64,000 nucleotides of DNA from Bacteroides thetaiotaomicron VPI-5482 (GCF_000011065.1 NC_004663.1:5084001-5148000), one strand, 5' to 3'; shown: positions 7,461-16,742, counted from the first letter of the stretch. Numbers and translations: made by a program. The notes: a model not told the origin generated them from the sequence alone.

Positions 7461-7652
7461 ATGGAAAGTTTATGGAAAGTCTGGTTCTCCAGAAGGAGAA
7501 AGGTGTATGTTCGGATAGCCCGTCAATATGGTTCCACTCCGTGGCGGGTGTATTATTTAGGACATGGAGGCAGGTGCAGGTCGCTCAAAGACATGCAGAT
7601 ATTGGAAGCGTTACAGCGGCAGGGAGTTATTTCGCATATTTACCCTTGGTGA
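7461..7652 (+). CDS. Small basic protein downstream of the invertible promoter
   Basis: 63 residues, rich in Arg, Tyr and Trp (for example RRRKVYVRIARQYG and TPWRVYYLGHGGRCRS). The layout of an IARQYGSTPWRVYYL helix pair followed by a short LKDMQILEALQRQGVI helix looks like a small helix-turn-helix or nucleic-acid-binding fold. I do not recognise a named family. The ATG at 7461 is preceded by AAAAGTAAAAGAAGAA, a typical A-rich Bacteroides start region. It is the first gene to the right of the invertible segment, so its transcription probably depends on segment orientation. An overlapping second frame at 7472-7663 is less plausible: it has no comparable start context. Confidence 0.55.
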   Translation: MESLWKVWFSRRRKVYVRIARQYGSTPWRVYYLGHGGRCRSLKDMQILEALQRQGVISHIYPW

Positions 7653-7960
7653 TAATTGACTGAAAAATACTTGAACATATTTAATTATGTGTCCGACAGA
7701 AATATGAATAATTATAAAATATGGGGTGAGATGTTTTTCTAAAAAGGTTACTGTGAAGTACCCGAACGGGGATAAACCCTTTATAGCATGTGTATGTTTC
7801 CCACAACATGCTTATTGCTTATATAAACGGAGTCTCTTGGATGCCCGTTTTATATAATTGTTTGTTTTTGTTTAAGTACATTCTGTCCTGGTGAGGAAGG
7901 ATGTACTTTTTTATGCCCGAAGGTCCGGAATCAGATAGTTACGAAGGTCCGGTCGGAAGA
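7653..7960. other. Hairpin-rich 3' region after the 63-codon gene
   Basis: 308 bases, no gene. Consecutive hairpins are visible: CCCGAACGGG near 7760; AGCATGT/ACATGCT near 7788-7815; a longer one with TATATAAACGG and CCGTTTTATATA near 7818-7856; then the terminator at 7876-7914. It could be a structured 3' untranslated region or a separate small RNA. No promoter match is visible within it. Confidence 0.5.
7876..7914 (+). terminator. Intrinsic terminator ending the invertible-promoter unit
   Basis: The arms AAGTACATTC and GGATGTACTT form a 10-bp stem with one wobble or mismatch, followed by TTTT. Confidence 0.75.
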
Positions 7961-8833
7961 TCAGCGCCTTCCGTCCGCTCCCCACATCATCTTGCTGCGG
8001 AGGGTATCGAAGAAAATATGATTGAACCGTTTCACTACTTTTATACTGTAGTCTGCCCGGCGAATGGTCAGCTGAGTTGTCTCCTTGCACGTTTCGCTGC
8101 TGCCGTCGATGGCAACGAGGAAGTTATGGCTGCGGCTTTCCACGTCCAGCGTGATTTCCCAGTCGTCACGAATGACGATAGGACGGACGTTGAGGCTGTG
8201 CGGAGCTACCGGGGTAATGGCGATCGTATTGGAATGAGGAACGATGATCGGGCCGCCTACGCTTAATGAATACGCAGTAGAACCGGTAGGAGTGGCAATC
8301 ACCAGTCCGTCTGCCTGATAAGTATTCAGATAAGCACCGTTGATCGCAGTGCGGATGCTGATCATGGAAGAACTGTCCCGCTTGAGCACCGCAATTTCGT
8401 TGAGGGCATAAGGCGACTCCTGGAGATTTCTGTCATTGCAGATAAGCTGCAATACACTTCGTTCCTCCACACTGTATCTGCCAGCCTGAATCTCTTCGAA
8501 AGTCACCTCCATCTCTTCGGGTGAAACATCGGCAAGAAATCCCAGCCGCCCTGTGTTGATGCCTAGAATGGGGATTTGTTTTCTACCCACCCGGCGGGCA
8601 GCTTTCAGAAATGTGCCGTCACCTCCGATGCTGATAACCATATCGGCTGTGAAGTCGTTGCCTTCGAGCAGGGCGTCGACAGGCACTTCCATTTTTAAAT
8701 CTGCCGTCAGGAACTGGTAAAACTCCCGGCACATACAGATTTCCGCTCCCTGCTTCTTGAGAAGCTCGAACAGTCTGAGTGCATGCAAAGACTTTTTAGG
8801 CTGATACGTATTTCCGAAAATGGCAAATTTCAT
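7961..8833 (-). CDS. nadK: NAD kinase
   Basis: 290 residues from the start at 8833 ([14 protein letters not shown]), the usual length. It phosphorylates NAD to NADP in the cytoplasm. The signature GGDGTF is present in [14 protein letters not shown] (metal and ATP site). Also visible are the NE motif of the adenosine site (ALNEIAVLK) and a glycine-rich [20 protein letters not shown] loop. The frame stays open upstream to 9052, but that extension is hydrophobic, antisense to pdxJ and its promoter, and absent from the family, so I chose the inner start. It is divergent from pdxJ with about 150 bases between them. Confidence 0.95.
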
Positions 8834-8952
8834 AAGCTGTTTCATTAGTTTCGGTTGCAAAATTGGCATTTTTTCTTGGATTTCTACTTTAAATAACCAA
8901 AAAAGAACTGAGAATGCGTTTCGTATTATTAGGCAACTAATAATAATATTTG

Positions 8953-8960
8953 TATTTTTG
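8953..8960 (+). promoter_or_regulatory. pdxJ-exbBD-tonB promoter -7 element
   Basis: TATTTTTG lies 22 bases before the pdxJ ATG. It excludes the upstream in-frame starts, which would precede the transcript start. Confidence 0.6.
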
Positions 8961-8981
8961 CGGCAAATATTGCGTAAAACT

Positions 8982-9695
8982 ATGACTAAATTAAGTGTAA
9001 ACATAAACAAGGTTGCTACATTGAGAAATGCACGCGGAGGGGATACCCCCAATGTGGTGAAGGTAGCACTTGATTGTGAAGCTTTCGGGGCTGACGGTAT
9101 TACTGTTCATCCCCGTCCCGACGAACGCCACATCCGCCGGGCAGATGTATATGATCTGCGTCCGTTGTTGCGGACTGAATTCAATATCGAGGGCTACCCG
9201 TCGCCGGAGTTTATAGACCTGGTATTGAAAGTGAAACCTCATCAGGTGACGCTGGTTCCTGACGATCCTTCGCAGATTACTTCCAACTCCGGTTGGGATA
9301 CAAAAGCAAATCTGGAATTTCTGTCGGAAGTTCTCGATCAGTTCAACAGCGCAGGCATCCGTACTTCCGTCTTTGTTGCCGCCGATCCGGAGATGGTGGA
9401 ATATGCGGCAAAAGCAGGTGCCGACCGTGTGGAACTTTATACGGAACCCTATGCTACGGCATATCCGAAGAATCCGGAAGCGGCTGTTGCCCCATTTGTG
9501 GAAGCAGCCAAAACAGCCCGCAAACTGGGTATCGGCTTGAACGCCGGACACGACTTGAGTCTTGTGAATTTAAACTATTTCTATAAAAACATTCCTTGGG
9601 TGGACGAAGTATCCATAGGTCATGCCTTGATCAGCGACGCATTGTATCTGGGACTGGAACGTACTATTCAGGAATATAAAAACTGTCTACGCTAA
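8982..9695 (+). CDS. pdxJ: Pyridoxine 5'-phosphate synthase
   Basis: 237 residues from the ATG at 8982. PdxJ condenses 1-deoxyxylulose 5-phosphate with aminoacetone 3-phosphate to give pyridoxine 5'-phosphate, the last ring-forming step of B6 synthesis. It is a TIM barrel. Conserved segments are the N-terminal [17 protein letters not shown], the phosphate and substrate region [17 protein letters not shown], and the C-terminal [10 protein letters not shown] and [13 protein letters not shown]. The frame extends upstream to 8820, but that part overlaps the promoter and has no family match. The stop overlaps the next start by one base (TAATG), so exbB is translationally coupled. Confidence 0.95.
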
Positions 9696-10414
9696 TGAAT
9701 GTATTGATGTTATTGGCCCAGGGTGCCATGAATATGGCCGACTCGCTGGCAACTGCCAACCCGGTGCTGACTCCGGTCAGCGCTCCCGAGATGAATATGC
9801 TTGATATGGCTATCAAGGGTGGTTGGATTATGATTGTACTGGGTGTACTGTCTGTAGTCTGTTTCTACATCTTATTTGAACGTAACTATATGATCCGTAA
9901 AGCGGGAAAAGAAGACCCGATGTTCATGGAACGGATCAAGGATTATATCCATAGCGGTGAAATCAAAGCGGCTATCCAGTATTGCCGCACGATGAACACT
10001 CCTTCGGCACGCATGATTGAAAAAGGAATCAGCCGTCTGGGACGTCCCATCAACGATGTGCAGGTTGCCATTGAAAATGTCGGTAATCTGGAAGTAGCCA
10101 AACTGGAAAAAGGCCTGACCGTCATGGCAACAATCTCCGGTGGTGCTCCGATGCTCGGATTCCTCGGTACGGTGACCGGTATGGTACGCGCATTCTACGA
10201 AATGGCGAATGCGGGAAGCGGAAACATCGATATAACCTTGCTTTCCGGCGGTATCTACGAAGCCATGATCACCACCGTAGGCGGTCTGATCGTGGGTATC
10301 ATTGCCATGTTTGCTTACAACTACCTGGTGATGCTGGTAGACCGTGTAGTAAACAAAATGGAAGCTCGTACGATGGAATTTATGGATCTCTTGAACGAGC
10401 CTGCCCAAAAGTAA
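9695..10414 (+). CDS. MotA/TolQ/ExbB proton-channel protein
   Basis: 239 residues, three membrane segments: about residues 40-62 (WIMIVLGVLSVVCFYILFE), 145-170 (ISGGAPMLGFLGTVTGMV) and 190-215 (GGLIVGIIAMFAYNYLVML). The second contains the GFLGTVTGM motif typical of ExbB/TolQ, which lines the proton path. It forms the inner-membrane motor with ExbD and TonB, passing proton-motive force to outer-membrane transporters. The ATG overlaps the pdxJ stop. The gene order exbB, exbD, tonB follows directly. Bacteroides carry several such sets and the sequence does not show which transporters this one serves. Confidence 0.9.
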   Translation: MNVLMLLAQGAMNMADSLATANPVLTPVSAPEMNMLDMAIKGGWIMIVLGVLSVVCFYILFERNYMIRKAGKEDPMFMERIKDYIHSGEIKAAIQYCRTMNTPSARMIEKGISRLGRPINDVQVAIENVGNLEVAKLEKGLTVMATISGGAPMLGFLGTVTGMVRAFYEMANAGSGNIDITLLSGGIYEAMITTVGGLIVGIIAMFAYNYLVMLVDRVVNKMEARTMEFMDLLNEPAQK

Positions 10415-10459
10415 CCCTGAGACGTTAATCACTATCATTAACCACTAATCAATAATAAA

Positions 10460-10876
10460 GTGGGATTAAAAAGAAGAAATAGAGTATCGCCCAATTTCAG
10501 TATGGCATCCATGACGGACGTCATCTTCCTGCTGCTGATATTCTTTATGATTACCTCTACGGTGGTGTCGCCCAATGCCATAAAGGTGTTGTTGCCGCAA
10601 GGCAAACAGCAGACTTCGGCCAAACCGCTGACAAGAGTCGTGATCGATAAAGACCTGAACTTCTACGCTGCTTTCGGCAATGAGAAGGAAAAGCCGCTGT
10701 CGTTGGACGAACTGACTCCGTTCCTGCAAGGTTGCGCGGAGAAAGAACCGGAGATGTATGTGGCATTGTATGCAGATGAGTCGGTGCCTTACCGTGAAAT
10801 CGTGCGGGTGCTGAACATTGCGAATGAGAATCATTTTAAAATGGTGCTGGCTACACGCCCGCCGGAAAACAAATAA
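10460..10876 (+). CDS. ExbD/TolR-family biopolymer transport protein
   Basis: 138 residues from a GTG at 10460 in AATAATAAAGTGGG. One membrane helix (about residues 20-38) contains MTDVIFLLLIFFMI; the Asp of this MTDV motif is the conserved proton-carrying residue of ExbD. The periplasmic domain follows, with the typical VVIDKDLNFYA and VALYADESVPYREIVRVLNIA patterns. It partners with the ExbB-type protein encoded 45 bases upstream and the TonB-type protein 42 bases downstream. There is no ATG in frame that would retain the N-terminal basic patch, so the GTG start is preferred. Confidence 0.9.
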   Translation: MGLKRRNRVSPNFSMASMTDVIFLLLIFFMITSTVVSPNAIKVLLPQGKQQTSAKPLTRVVIDKDLNFYAAFGNEKEKPLSLDELTPFLQGCAEKEPEMYVALYADESVPYREIVRVLNIANENHFKMVLATRPPENK

Positions 10877-10918
10877 AGTAAGTAGTTGCTACTTAACTAC
10901 TAAAAAAAAGAAACAATT

Positions 10919-11797
10919 ATGGACGACAGAAGAAAAAAGGGTGAATTCGTCGGCGCGCTGGGTGCACTGTTGGTACACGTGGCAGTGATAGCTCTTTTGA
11001 TTCTGGTGAGCTTTACGGTTCCCCAGCCGGATGAAGACGCAGGCGGCGTACCTGTGATGCTGGGAAATGTGGAGTCTGCCCGAGGCTTTGACGACCCTTC
11101 GCTGGTGGACGTGGATATACTGCCCGAAGAACCGGAAGCACCTGCACCTGCGGAAACGCAGCCGGAACTGCCCTCGGAACAGGATCTGCTGACACAGACC
11201 GAAGAAGAAACGGTAGTGCTGAAACCGAAAACGGAACCTAAAAAGGAGACCGTGAAACCCAAAGAGGTAGTGAAGCCCAAAGAACCGGTGAAGAAACCCG
11301 AAAAGACAGAGGCGGAGAAAGCTGCCGAAGCGAAACGTCTTGCCGAAGAAAAAGCGGAACGTGAACGGAAAGCCGCCGAAGAAGCTGCGAAGAAAAAGGT
11401 TGCCAACGCTTTCGGAAAGGGAGCGCAGATGGGAGGCAGCAAAGGTACTTCCGCCAGCGGCACGGGAACAGAAGGCAGCAAGGACGGCAATTCATCCACC
11501 GGAGCGAAGACCGGAACCGGAGGTTACGGAACATTTGACCTCGGCGGACGTTCTTTAGGTACGGGCAGTCTGCCAAAGCCTGCCTATAATGTGCCCGAAG
11601 AAGGACGTGTGGTAGTCAATATCACCGTGAATCCGGCGGGAGTAGTCATTGGAACCAGTATCAATCCTCAAACGAACACCGTGAACTCCACCCTGCGGAA
11701 GGCAGCGGAAGACGCGGCGAAGAAGGCTCGCTTCAACACCGTGGAAGGACCGAACAACCAGACTGGAACCATCACTTATTATTTTAACCTGAGATAG
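10919..11797 (+). CDS. TonB-family energy transducer
   Basis: 292 residues. A single N-terminal membrane segment (about residues 12-33, GALGALLVHVAVIALLILVSF) includes the His that is typical of TonB anchors. A Pro/Glu/Lys-rich spacer follows (about 45-145), with repeated KPKE units and then an Ala/Glu/Lys helix. Next is a Gly/Ser/Thr stretch (165-200), and last a C-terminal TonB fold (about 215-292: PAYNVPEEGRVVVNITVNP and ending TGTITYYFNLR). It crosses the periplasm and transmits energy from ExbB-ExbD to TonB-dependent receptors. Low-complexity composition makes long shadow frames on the other strand, which I ignored. Confidence 0.88.
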   Translation: MDDRRKKGEFVGALGALLVHVAVIALLILVSFTVPQPDEDAGGVPVMLGNVESARGFDDPSLVDVDILPEEPEAPAPAETQPELPSEQDLLTQTEEETVVLKPKTEPKKETVKPKEVVKPKEPVKKPEKTEAEKAAEAKRLAEEKAERERKAAEEAAKKKVANAFGKGAQMGGSKGTSASGTGTEGSKDGNSSTGAKTGTGGYGTFDLGGRSLGTGSLPKPAYNVPEEGRVVVNITVNPAGVVIGTSINPQTNTVNSTLRKAAEDAAKKARFNTVEGPNNQTGTITYYFNLR

Positions 11798-11822
11798 TAT
11801 CACTAATCAAAAATATAGGATT

Positions 11823-12374
11823 ATGGGAACTGTATATGCTTTTTTTGCAGATGGCTTTGAAGAAATAGAAGCCTTTACTGCTGTCGACACTTTGAGACGT
11901 GCCGGACTGAATGTAGAAATCGTATCTGTCACTCCGGATGAAATTGTAATGGGCGCTCACGATGTGTCATTGCTCTGTGATATAAACTTTGATAACTGCG
12001 ATTTTTTTGATGCCGATCTGCTGTTGTTGCCGGGAGGAATGCCGGGAGCAGCTACGCTCGACAAGCATGAAGGACTGCGTAAACTGCTTCTTGACTTTGC
12101 TGCCAAAGGAAAACCGATCGCAGCGATCTGCGCGGCTCCGATGGTATTGGGCAAATTAGGTTTGCTGAAAGGCCGGAAAGCCACTTGTTATCCCAGCTTC
12201 GAGCAATACCTGGAAGGTGCGGAATGTGTCAGTGAACCCGTAGTTCGGGACGGAAATATCATCACAGGTATGGGACCGGGCGCTGCTATGGAATTTGCTT
12301 TGGCCATCGTAGATCTGTTGGTCGGCAAAGATAAAGTAGACGAACTGGTAGAAGCGATGTGCGTAAAACGCTAA
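11823..12374 (+). CDS. DJ-1/PfpI family protein
   Basis: 183 residues, DJ-1 class I glutamine amidotransferase-like fold. The nucleophile cysteine is in the elbow IAAICAAPMVLG, and a conserved Glu lies near the N-terminus in ADGFEEIEAF, as in DJ-1/YajL. Members act as glyoxalase III, deglycase or redox chaperone; the exact reaction is disputed and cannot be read from sequence. Older annotations call it a thiazole monophosphate biosynthesis protein, for which I see no support. The gene sits between tonB and ispD with 25- and 7-base gaps, so it is probably in the same operon. Confidence 0.88.
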   Translation: MGTVYAFFADGFEEIEAFTAVDTLRRAGLNVEIVSVTPDEIVMGAHDVSLLCDINFDNCDFFDADLLLLPGGMPGAATLDKHEGLRKLLLDFAAKGKPIAAICAAPMVLGKLGLLKGRKATCYPSFEQYLEGAECVSEPVVRDGNIITGMGPGAAMEFALAIVDLLVGKDKVDELVEAMCVKR

Positions 12375-12381
12375 GCTGTCT

Positions 12382-13041
12382 ATGAAACAATCTGTGATTA
12401 TTGTCGCCGGTGGAAAGGGCTTGCGAATGGGAAGCGATCTTCCCAAACAATTTCTTCCTGTCGGTGGCAAACCTGTGCTGATGCATACGCTGGAAGCATT
12501 CCGCAAGTACGATGCGATGCTTCAGATTATTCTGGTACTTCCCCGTGAACAGCAGGACTTCTGGAAACAGCTTTGCGAAGAACATCATTTTTCGGTGGAA
12601 CATCTTGTGGCAGATGGCGGCGAGACCCGTTTTCATTCGGTGAAGAACGGGCTGGCACTTGTGCAGGCTCCCGGTCTGGTAGGAGTGCACGACGGAGTTC
12701 GTCCGTTTGTAACCCTTGAAGTGATTCGCCGGTGTTACGAGCTGGCGGAACAGCATAAAGCTGTGATTCCGGTGGTGGATGTAGTCGAAACGCTGCGCCA
12801 TCTGACGGATGCCGGAAGCGAAACGGTGAGCCGTACTGAATATAAGTTAGTGCAGACTCCTCAGGTTTTTGAGGTGGAGCTGCTGAAACAGGCTTATGGA
12901 CAGGAGTTTACTCCGTTCTTTACGGACGATGCTTCGGTGGTCGAAGCAATGGGCGTACCCGTACATCTGGCAGAAGGTAATCGTGAAAACATAAAAATAA
13001 CAACTCCCTTTGACCTGAAGATCGGGAGTGCTCTCTTGTAA
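12382..13041 (+). CDS. ispD: 2-C-methyl-D-erythritol 4-phosphate cytidylyltransferase
   Basis: 219 residues. IspD adds CMP to methylerythritol phosphate, the third step of the MEP isoprenoid pathway. The N-terminal nucleotide-binding loop VAGGKGLRMGSDLPKQF is intact, with Arg and Lys at the expected places. VHDGVRPFV and VVETLRHL carry the substrate and metal residues, and the C-terminal DDASVVEAMG and ENIKITTPFDL are standard. The gene begins 7 bases after the DJ-1 gene and its stop touches the recG start with no gap, so the three are translationally linked. Confidence 0.95.
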   Translation: MKQSVIIVAGGKGLRMGSDLPKQFLPVGGKPVLMHTLEAFRKYDAMLQIILVLPREQQDFWKQLCEEHHFSVEHLVADGGETRFHSVKNGLALVQAPGLVGVHDGVRPFVTLEVIRRCYELAEQHKAVIPVVDVVETLRHLTDAGSETVSRTEYKLVQTPQVFEVELLKQAYGQEFTPFFTDDASVVEAMGVPVHLAEGNRENIKITTPFDLKIGSALL

Positions 13042-15138
13042 ATGTTCGATTTAACCACACGCGACATCAAATTTATCTCCGGTGTAGGGCCTCAGAAGGC
13101 CGCAGTATTGAACAAGGAGTTGGAAATCTACTCGTTGTACGATCTGATTTATTATTTTCCTTATAAATATGTTGACCGGAGCCGCATCTATTACATTCAC
13201 GAAATAGATGGCAATATGCCGTATATCCAGCTGAAAGGAGAGATTCTCGGCTTCGAGACGATAGGCGAAGGGCGGCAACGGCGGCTGACGGCCCATTTCT
13301 CCGACGGTACGGGAATCGTCGACCTGGTGTGGTTTCAAGGTATCAAATATATATTAGGCAAGTATAAACTTCACGAAGAATACATCATCTTCGGTAAGCC
13401 TACCGTGTTTAACGGGCGTATCAATGTGGCGCATCCCGACATCGACAAGCCGGATGATCTGAAACTTTCTTCCGTCGGACTGCAACCTTATTATAATACG
13501 ACGGAGAAAATGAAACGGAGCTTTCTCAATTCGCATGCGATTGAGAAGATGATGGCTACGGTGATCCAGCAGATACAGGAACCGCTGCCGGAAACGCTTT
13601 CTCCCAAAATCCTGTCGGACCATCATCTGATGCCTCTGACAGAGGCACTCCGGAATATCCATTTCCCGACGAATCCCGATTCGCTGCGCAGGGCTCAGTA
13701 TCGTCTTAAATTCGAAGAACTGTTCTACGTGCAGTTGAATATCCTCTGCTATGCGAAGGACCGCCAAAGACGATATCGTGGATATATCTTTGAACGGGTA
13801 GGGGATGTTTTCAATACTTTCTATTCGCAGAACCTTCCTTTCCAGTTGACGGGTGCACAGAAACGGGTACTGAAAGAAATAAGGAATGATGTGGGAAGCG
13901 GCCGGCAGATGAACCGTCTGCTTCAAGGAGACGTGGGTAGTGGTAAAACCCTGGTAGCATTGATGAGCATGCTGCTTGCACTGGACAACGGTTTTCAAGC
14001 GTGCATGATGGCTCCCACCGAAATTTTGGCGAACCAGCATTACGAGACAATCAAGGAACTGCTTTTCGGTATGGATATCCGTGTCGAACTGCTGACCGGA
14101 TCTATCAAAGGAAAGAAGAGGGAAGCGATCCTGACCGGACTGCTGACGGGAGACGTGAAAATCCTGATAGGTACGCACGCGGTCATTGAAGACACGGTGA
14201 ACTTCTCTTCTTTGGGACTGGTCGTTATTGACGAACAACACCGCTTCGGAGTGGCACAGCGTGCCCGCCTCTGGACGAAAAATATACAGCCGCCTCACGT
14301 GCTGGTGATGACCGCCACACCTATTCCGCGTACACTGGCGATGACGTTGTATGGCGATCTGGATGTTTCTGTCATTGACGAGCTGCCGCCGGGACGGAAA
14401 CCGATAACCACCATTCATCAGTTTGACAACCGTCGGGAAAGTATGTACCGCGCCGTACGCAAGCAGATAGAAGAAGGACGGCAGGTGTACATCGTCTATC
14501 CTTTAATAAAGGAAAGCGAGAAGATCGACCTCAAGAACCTGGAAGAAGGTTACCAGCATATCTTGGAAGAGTTTCCCGGCTGTACCGTTGCCAAAGTTCA
14601 CGGCAAGATGAAGTCTGCGGAGAAAGATGAGCAGATGCAGCTCTTTATTTCCGGACAAGCTCAGATTATGGTTGCCACTACCGTCATCGAAGTCGGGGTG
14701 AATGTCCCCAATGCTTCTGTGATGATCATTGAGAATGCCGAACGCTTCGGACTTTCGCAACTCCATCAGTTGCGCGGTCGGGTGGGACGTGGCGCTGAAC
14801 AGTCTTATTGTATCCTTGTGACGAACTACAAACTGACTGAAGACACGCGGAAACGGCTGGAAATAATGGTGCGCACCAATGACGGCTTTGAAATAGCGGA
14901 AGCGGACTTGAAACTGCGTGGTCCCGGTGATTTGGAGGGGACGCAGCAAAGCGGCATTGCCTTCGATCTGAAGATTGCGAACCTTGCCCGTGACGGTCAG
15001 CTGTTGCAGTACGTCCGTTCGATAGCCGAAGATATCGTAGATAACGACCCGTCGGCCCAAAGTCCGGAGAACGAGATTCTGTGGCGGCAACTGAAATCTC
15101 TCCGGAAAACGAATGTTAACTGGGCGGCTATAAGTTGA
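13042..15138 (+). CDS. recG: ATP-dependent DNA helicase RecG
   Basis: 698 residues, normal length. RecG reverses stalled forks and migrates Holliday junctions. The N-terminal wedge/OB domain (about 1-230) is followed by helicase domain 1 with Walker A LLQGDVGSGKTLVA, a DEQH box in VVIDEQHRFGVAQRAR, and motif III TATPIPRTLA. Domain 2 has TTVIEVGVNVPNA and QLRGRVGRG. The TRG-type C-terminal end reads GPGDLEGTQQSG. The ATG directly follows the ispD stop. No terminator with a T-run is obvious in the 223 bases before ndk. Confidence 0.97.
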   Translation: MFDLTTRDIKFISGVGPQKAAVLNKELEIYSLYDLIYYFPYKYVDRSRIYYIHEIDGNMPYIQLKGEILGFETIGEGRQRRLTAHFSDGTGIVDLVWFQGIKYILGKYKLHEEYIIFGKPTVFNGRINVAHPDIDKPDDLKLSSVGLQPYYNTTEKMKRSFLNSHAIEKMMATVIQQIQEPLPETLSPKILSDHHLMPLTEALRNIHFPTNPDSLRRAQYRLKFEELFYVQLNILCYAKDRQRRYRGYIFERVGDVFNTFYSQNLPFQLTGAQKRVLKEIRNDVGSGRQMNRLLQGDVGSGKTLVALMSMLLALDNGFQACMMAPTEILANQHYETIKELLFGMDIRVELLTGSIKGKKREAILTGLLTGDVKILIGTHAVIEDTVNFSSLGLVVIDEQHRFGVAQRARLWTKNIQPPHVLVMTATPIPRTLAMTLYGDLDVSVIDELPPGRKPITTIHQFDNRRESMYRAVRKQIEEGRQVYIVYPLIKESEKIDLKNLEEGYQHILEEFPGCTVAKVHGKMKSAEKDEQMQLFISGQAQIMVATTVIEVGVNVPNASVMIIENAERFGLSQLHQLRGRVGRGAEQSYCILVTNYKLTEDTRKRLEIMVRTNDGFEIAEADLKLRGPGDLEGTQQSGIAFDLKIANLARDGQLLQYVRSIAEDIVDNDPSAQSPENEILWRQLKSLRKTNVNWAAIS

Positions 15139-15301
15139 AAAACGGTTAAACATGCAGTTTATTTGCGGGAATGTGTTGCAAAACATGTTTCTTTTCTATT
15201 CCTCCTATTTATAGGGCTTTAACGCCGCTTTTCCTGTTCTTTTTATCTCCGTACTTCTGAAAAATAGTTAATGACTTACTTGCCCTTTCATCGGAAAATA
15301 C

Positions 15302-15309
15302 TATCTTTG
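15302..15309 (+). promoter_or_regulatory. ndk promoter -7 element
   Basis: TATCTTTG, a full match, lies 52 bases before the ndk ATG. Confidence 0.6.
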
Positions 15310-15361
15310 GGGGAATTTTTTATAGTAAATGTATAGTTTAATCTTTTGAAAGTCACACATC

Positions 15362-15826
15362 ATGATCGAAAAAACGCTGGTTATTTTGAAGCCGTGTACC
15401 CTTCAACGGGGATTGGTTGGTGAGATCACTCATCTCTTTGAACGTAAAGGACTACGGTTGGCCGGCATGAAAATGATGCAACTGACGGATGAATTATTAA
15501 GCGAGCATTATGCCCACCTGAGCAGCAAGCCTTTCTTTCAGCGCGTGAAAGATTCGATGATGGCAACTCCTGTCATTGTTTGTTGTTACGAAGGTGTGGA
15601 TGCTATTCAAGCAGTCCGTACGTTGGCGGGACCAACTAATGGACGTCTGGCTGCGCCGGGAACCATTCGTGGGGATTATAGTATGAGTTTTCAAGAAAAC
15701 ATCGTTCATACTTCCGATTCTCCGGAAACTGCGGCTATCGAATTAACGAGATTTTTTAAACCTGAAGAGATATTCGACTACAAACAGGCGACTTTTGACT
15801 ACCTGTATGCGAACGACGAATATTAA
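15362..15826 (+). CDS. ndk: Nucleoside-diphosphate kinase
   Basis: 154 residues, usual length for this enzyme. It transfers the terminal phosphate of NTPs to NDPs through a phosphohistidine. The active-site His is in ENIVHTSDSPETA. The nucleotide-binding N-terminus EKTLVILKPCTLQRGLVGEI and the loop RTLAGPTNGRLAAPGTIRGD are conserved, although the usual Asn/His pattern of the NxxHGSD box reads NIVHTSD here, a common bacterial variant. The gene has its own promoter and is followed after 18 bases by the M23 peptidase gene. Confidence 0.95.
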   Translation: MIEKTLVILKPCTLQRGLVGEITHLFERKGLRLAGMKMMQLTDELLSEHYAHLSSKPFFQRVKDSMMATPVIVCCYEGVDAIQAVRTLAGPTNGRLAAPGTIRGDYSMSFQENIVHTSDSPETAAIELTRFFKPEEIFDYKQATFDYLYANDEY

Positions 15827-15844
15827 TTGAATTGACAAGAACGA

Positions 15845-16717
15845 ATGAATTTCAATTGCATTATTAAAACAGGATTGGTAGCTGTAGCAGCTATGGTCAG
15901 CCTGAGCTCTTTCTCTCAAGACCTGATTGCCCGCCAAGCTCCGATAGACAAGAAATTAAAAACCGTAGACTCTTTGGCACTTCAGAAACAGATCCGTGCC
16001 GAACAGTCGGAATATCCCGCCTTAAGTCTTTATCCAAACTGGAACAACCAGTATGCACATGCTTACGGCAATGCTATCATCCCCGACACTTATACCATCG
16101 ACCTCACAGGCTTCTGTATGCCGACTCCGAGTACGAAGATTACTTCGCCTTTCGGTCCCCGCTGGAGAAGAATGCACAATGGTCTGGACCTGAAGGTGAA
16201 CATCGGTGACACGATTGTAGCTGCCTTTGACGGTAAAGTACGTATCGTGAAGTATGAACGCAGAGGATATGGTAAATATGTAGTGATTCGTCATGACAAT
16301 GGATTGGAAACCATATACGGACACTTGTCCAAACAACTCGTTGAAGAAAATCAATTGGTAAAAGCCGGCGAAGTGATCGGTCTGGGTGGTAACACCGGAC
16401 GTTCTACCGGTTCTCATCTCCACTTTGAAACCCGCTTCCTGGGAATCGCCATCAACCCGATTTATATGTTCGACTTCCCGAAACAGGATATCGTAGCCGA
16501 TACTTATACTTTCCGCAAGACGAAAGGTGTGCGTAGTGCCGGTTCTCACGACACTCAGGTAGCCGACGGAACGATCCGTTATCATAAAGTGAAGAGCGGA
16601 GATACATTGTCACGTATCGCTAAAGTGCGTGGAGTATCGGTCAGTACGCTTTGTAAGCTGAACCGTATCAAGCCGACGACCACCTTGCGTATCGGACAAG
16701 TTTTACGTTGTTCGTAA
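15845..16717 (+). CDS. M23-family peptidoglycan endopeptidase with LysM domain
   Basis: 290 residues. The signal peptide ends near SLSSFSQD. The M23 (LytM/lysostaphin) domain spans about 95-210: HNGLDLKV supplies the first His and Asp zinc ligands and HLHFETRF the HxH ligand pair, so all catalytic residues appear present. A LysM repeat (about 240-290, YHKVKSGDTLSRIAKVRGVS) binds peptidoglycan glycan. It is a periplasmic cell-wall hydrolase that probably cuts peptide cross-links. The gene follows ndk by 18 bases and ends before a strong terminator at 16743-16786. Confidence 0.93.
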   Translation: MNFNCIIKTGLVAVAAMVSLSSFSQDLIARQAPIDKKLKTVDSLALQKQIRAEQSEYPALSLYPNWNNQYAHAYGNAIIPDTYTIDLTGFCMPTPSTKITSPFGPRWRRMHNGLDLKVNIGDTIVAAFDGKVRIVKYERRGYGKYVVIRHDNGLETIYGHLSKQLVEENQLVKAGEVIGLGGNTGRSTGSHLHFETRFLGIAINPIYMFDFPKQDIVADTYTFRKTKGVRSAGSHDTQVADGTIRYHKVKSGDTLSRIAKVRGVSVSTLCKLNRIKPTTTLRIGQVLRCS

Positions 16718-16742
16718 AGATGTAATACAATAATAGCTTTGG

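Noticed and set aside
8820..8981. N-terminal extension of PdxJ
   Set aside because: Contains the promoter box TATTTTTG and is absent from the family.
8834..9052. N-terminal extension of NAD kinase
   Set aside because: Hydrophobic, antisense to pdxJ and beyond the normal NadK start [14 protein letters not shown].
11013..11576. Several antisense frames inside tonB
   Set aside because: Produced by the repetitive Pro/Glu/Lys/Ala codons of the TonB spacer.
13354..14418. 354-codon minus-strand frame
   Set aside because: Lies wholly inside recG, antisense; rich in His, Arg and Gln as shadow frames of this genome usually are.
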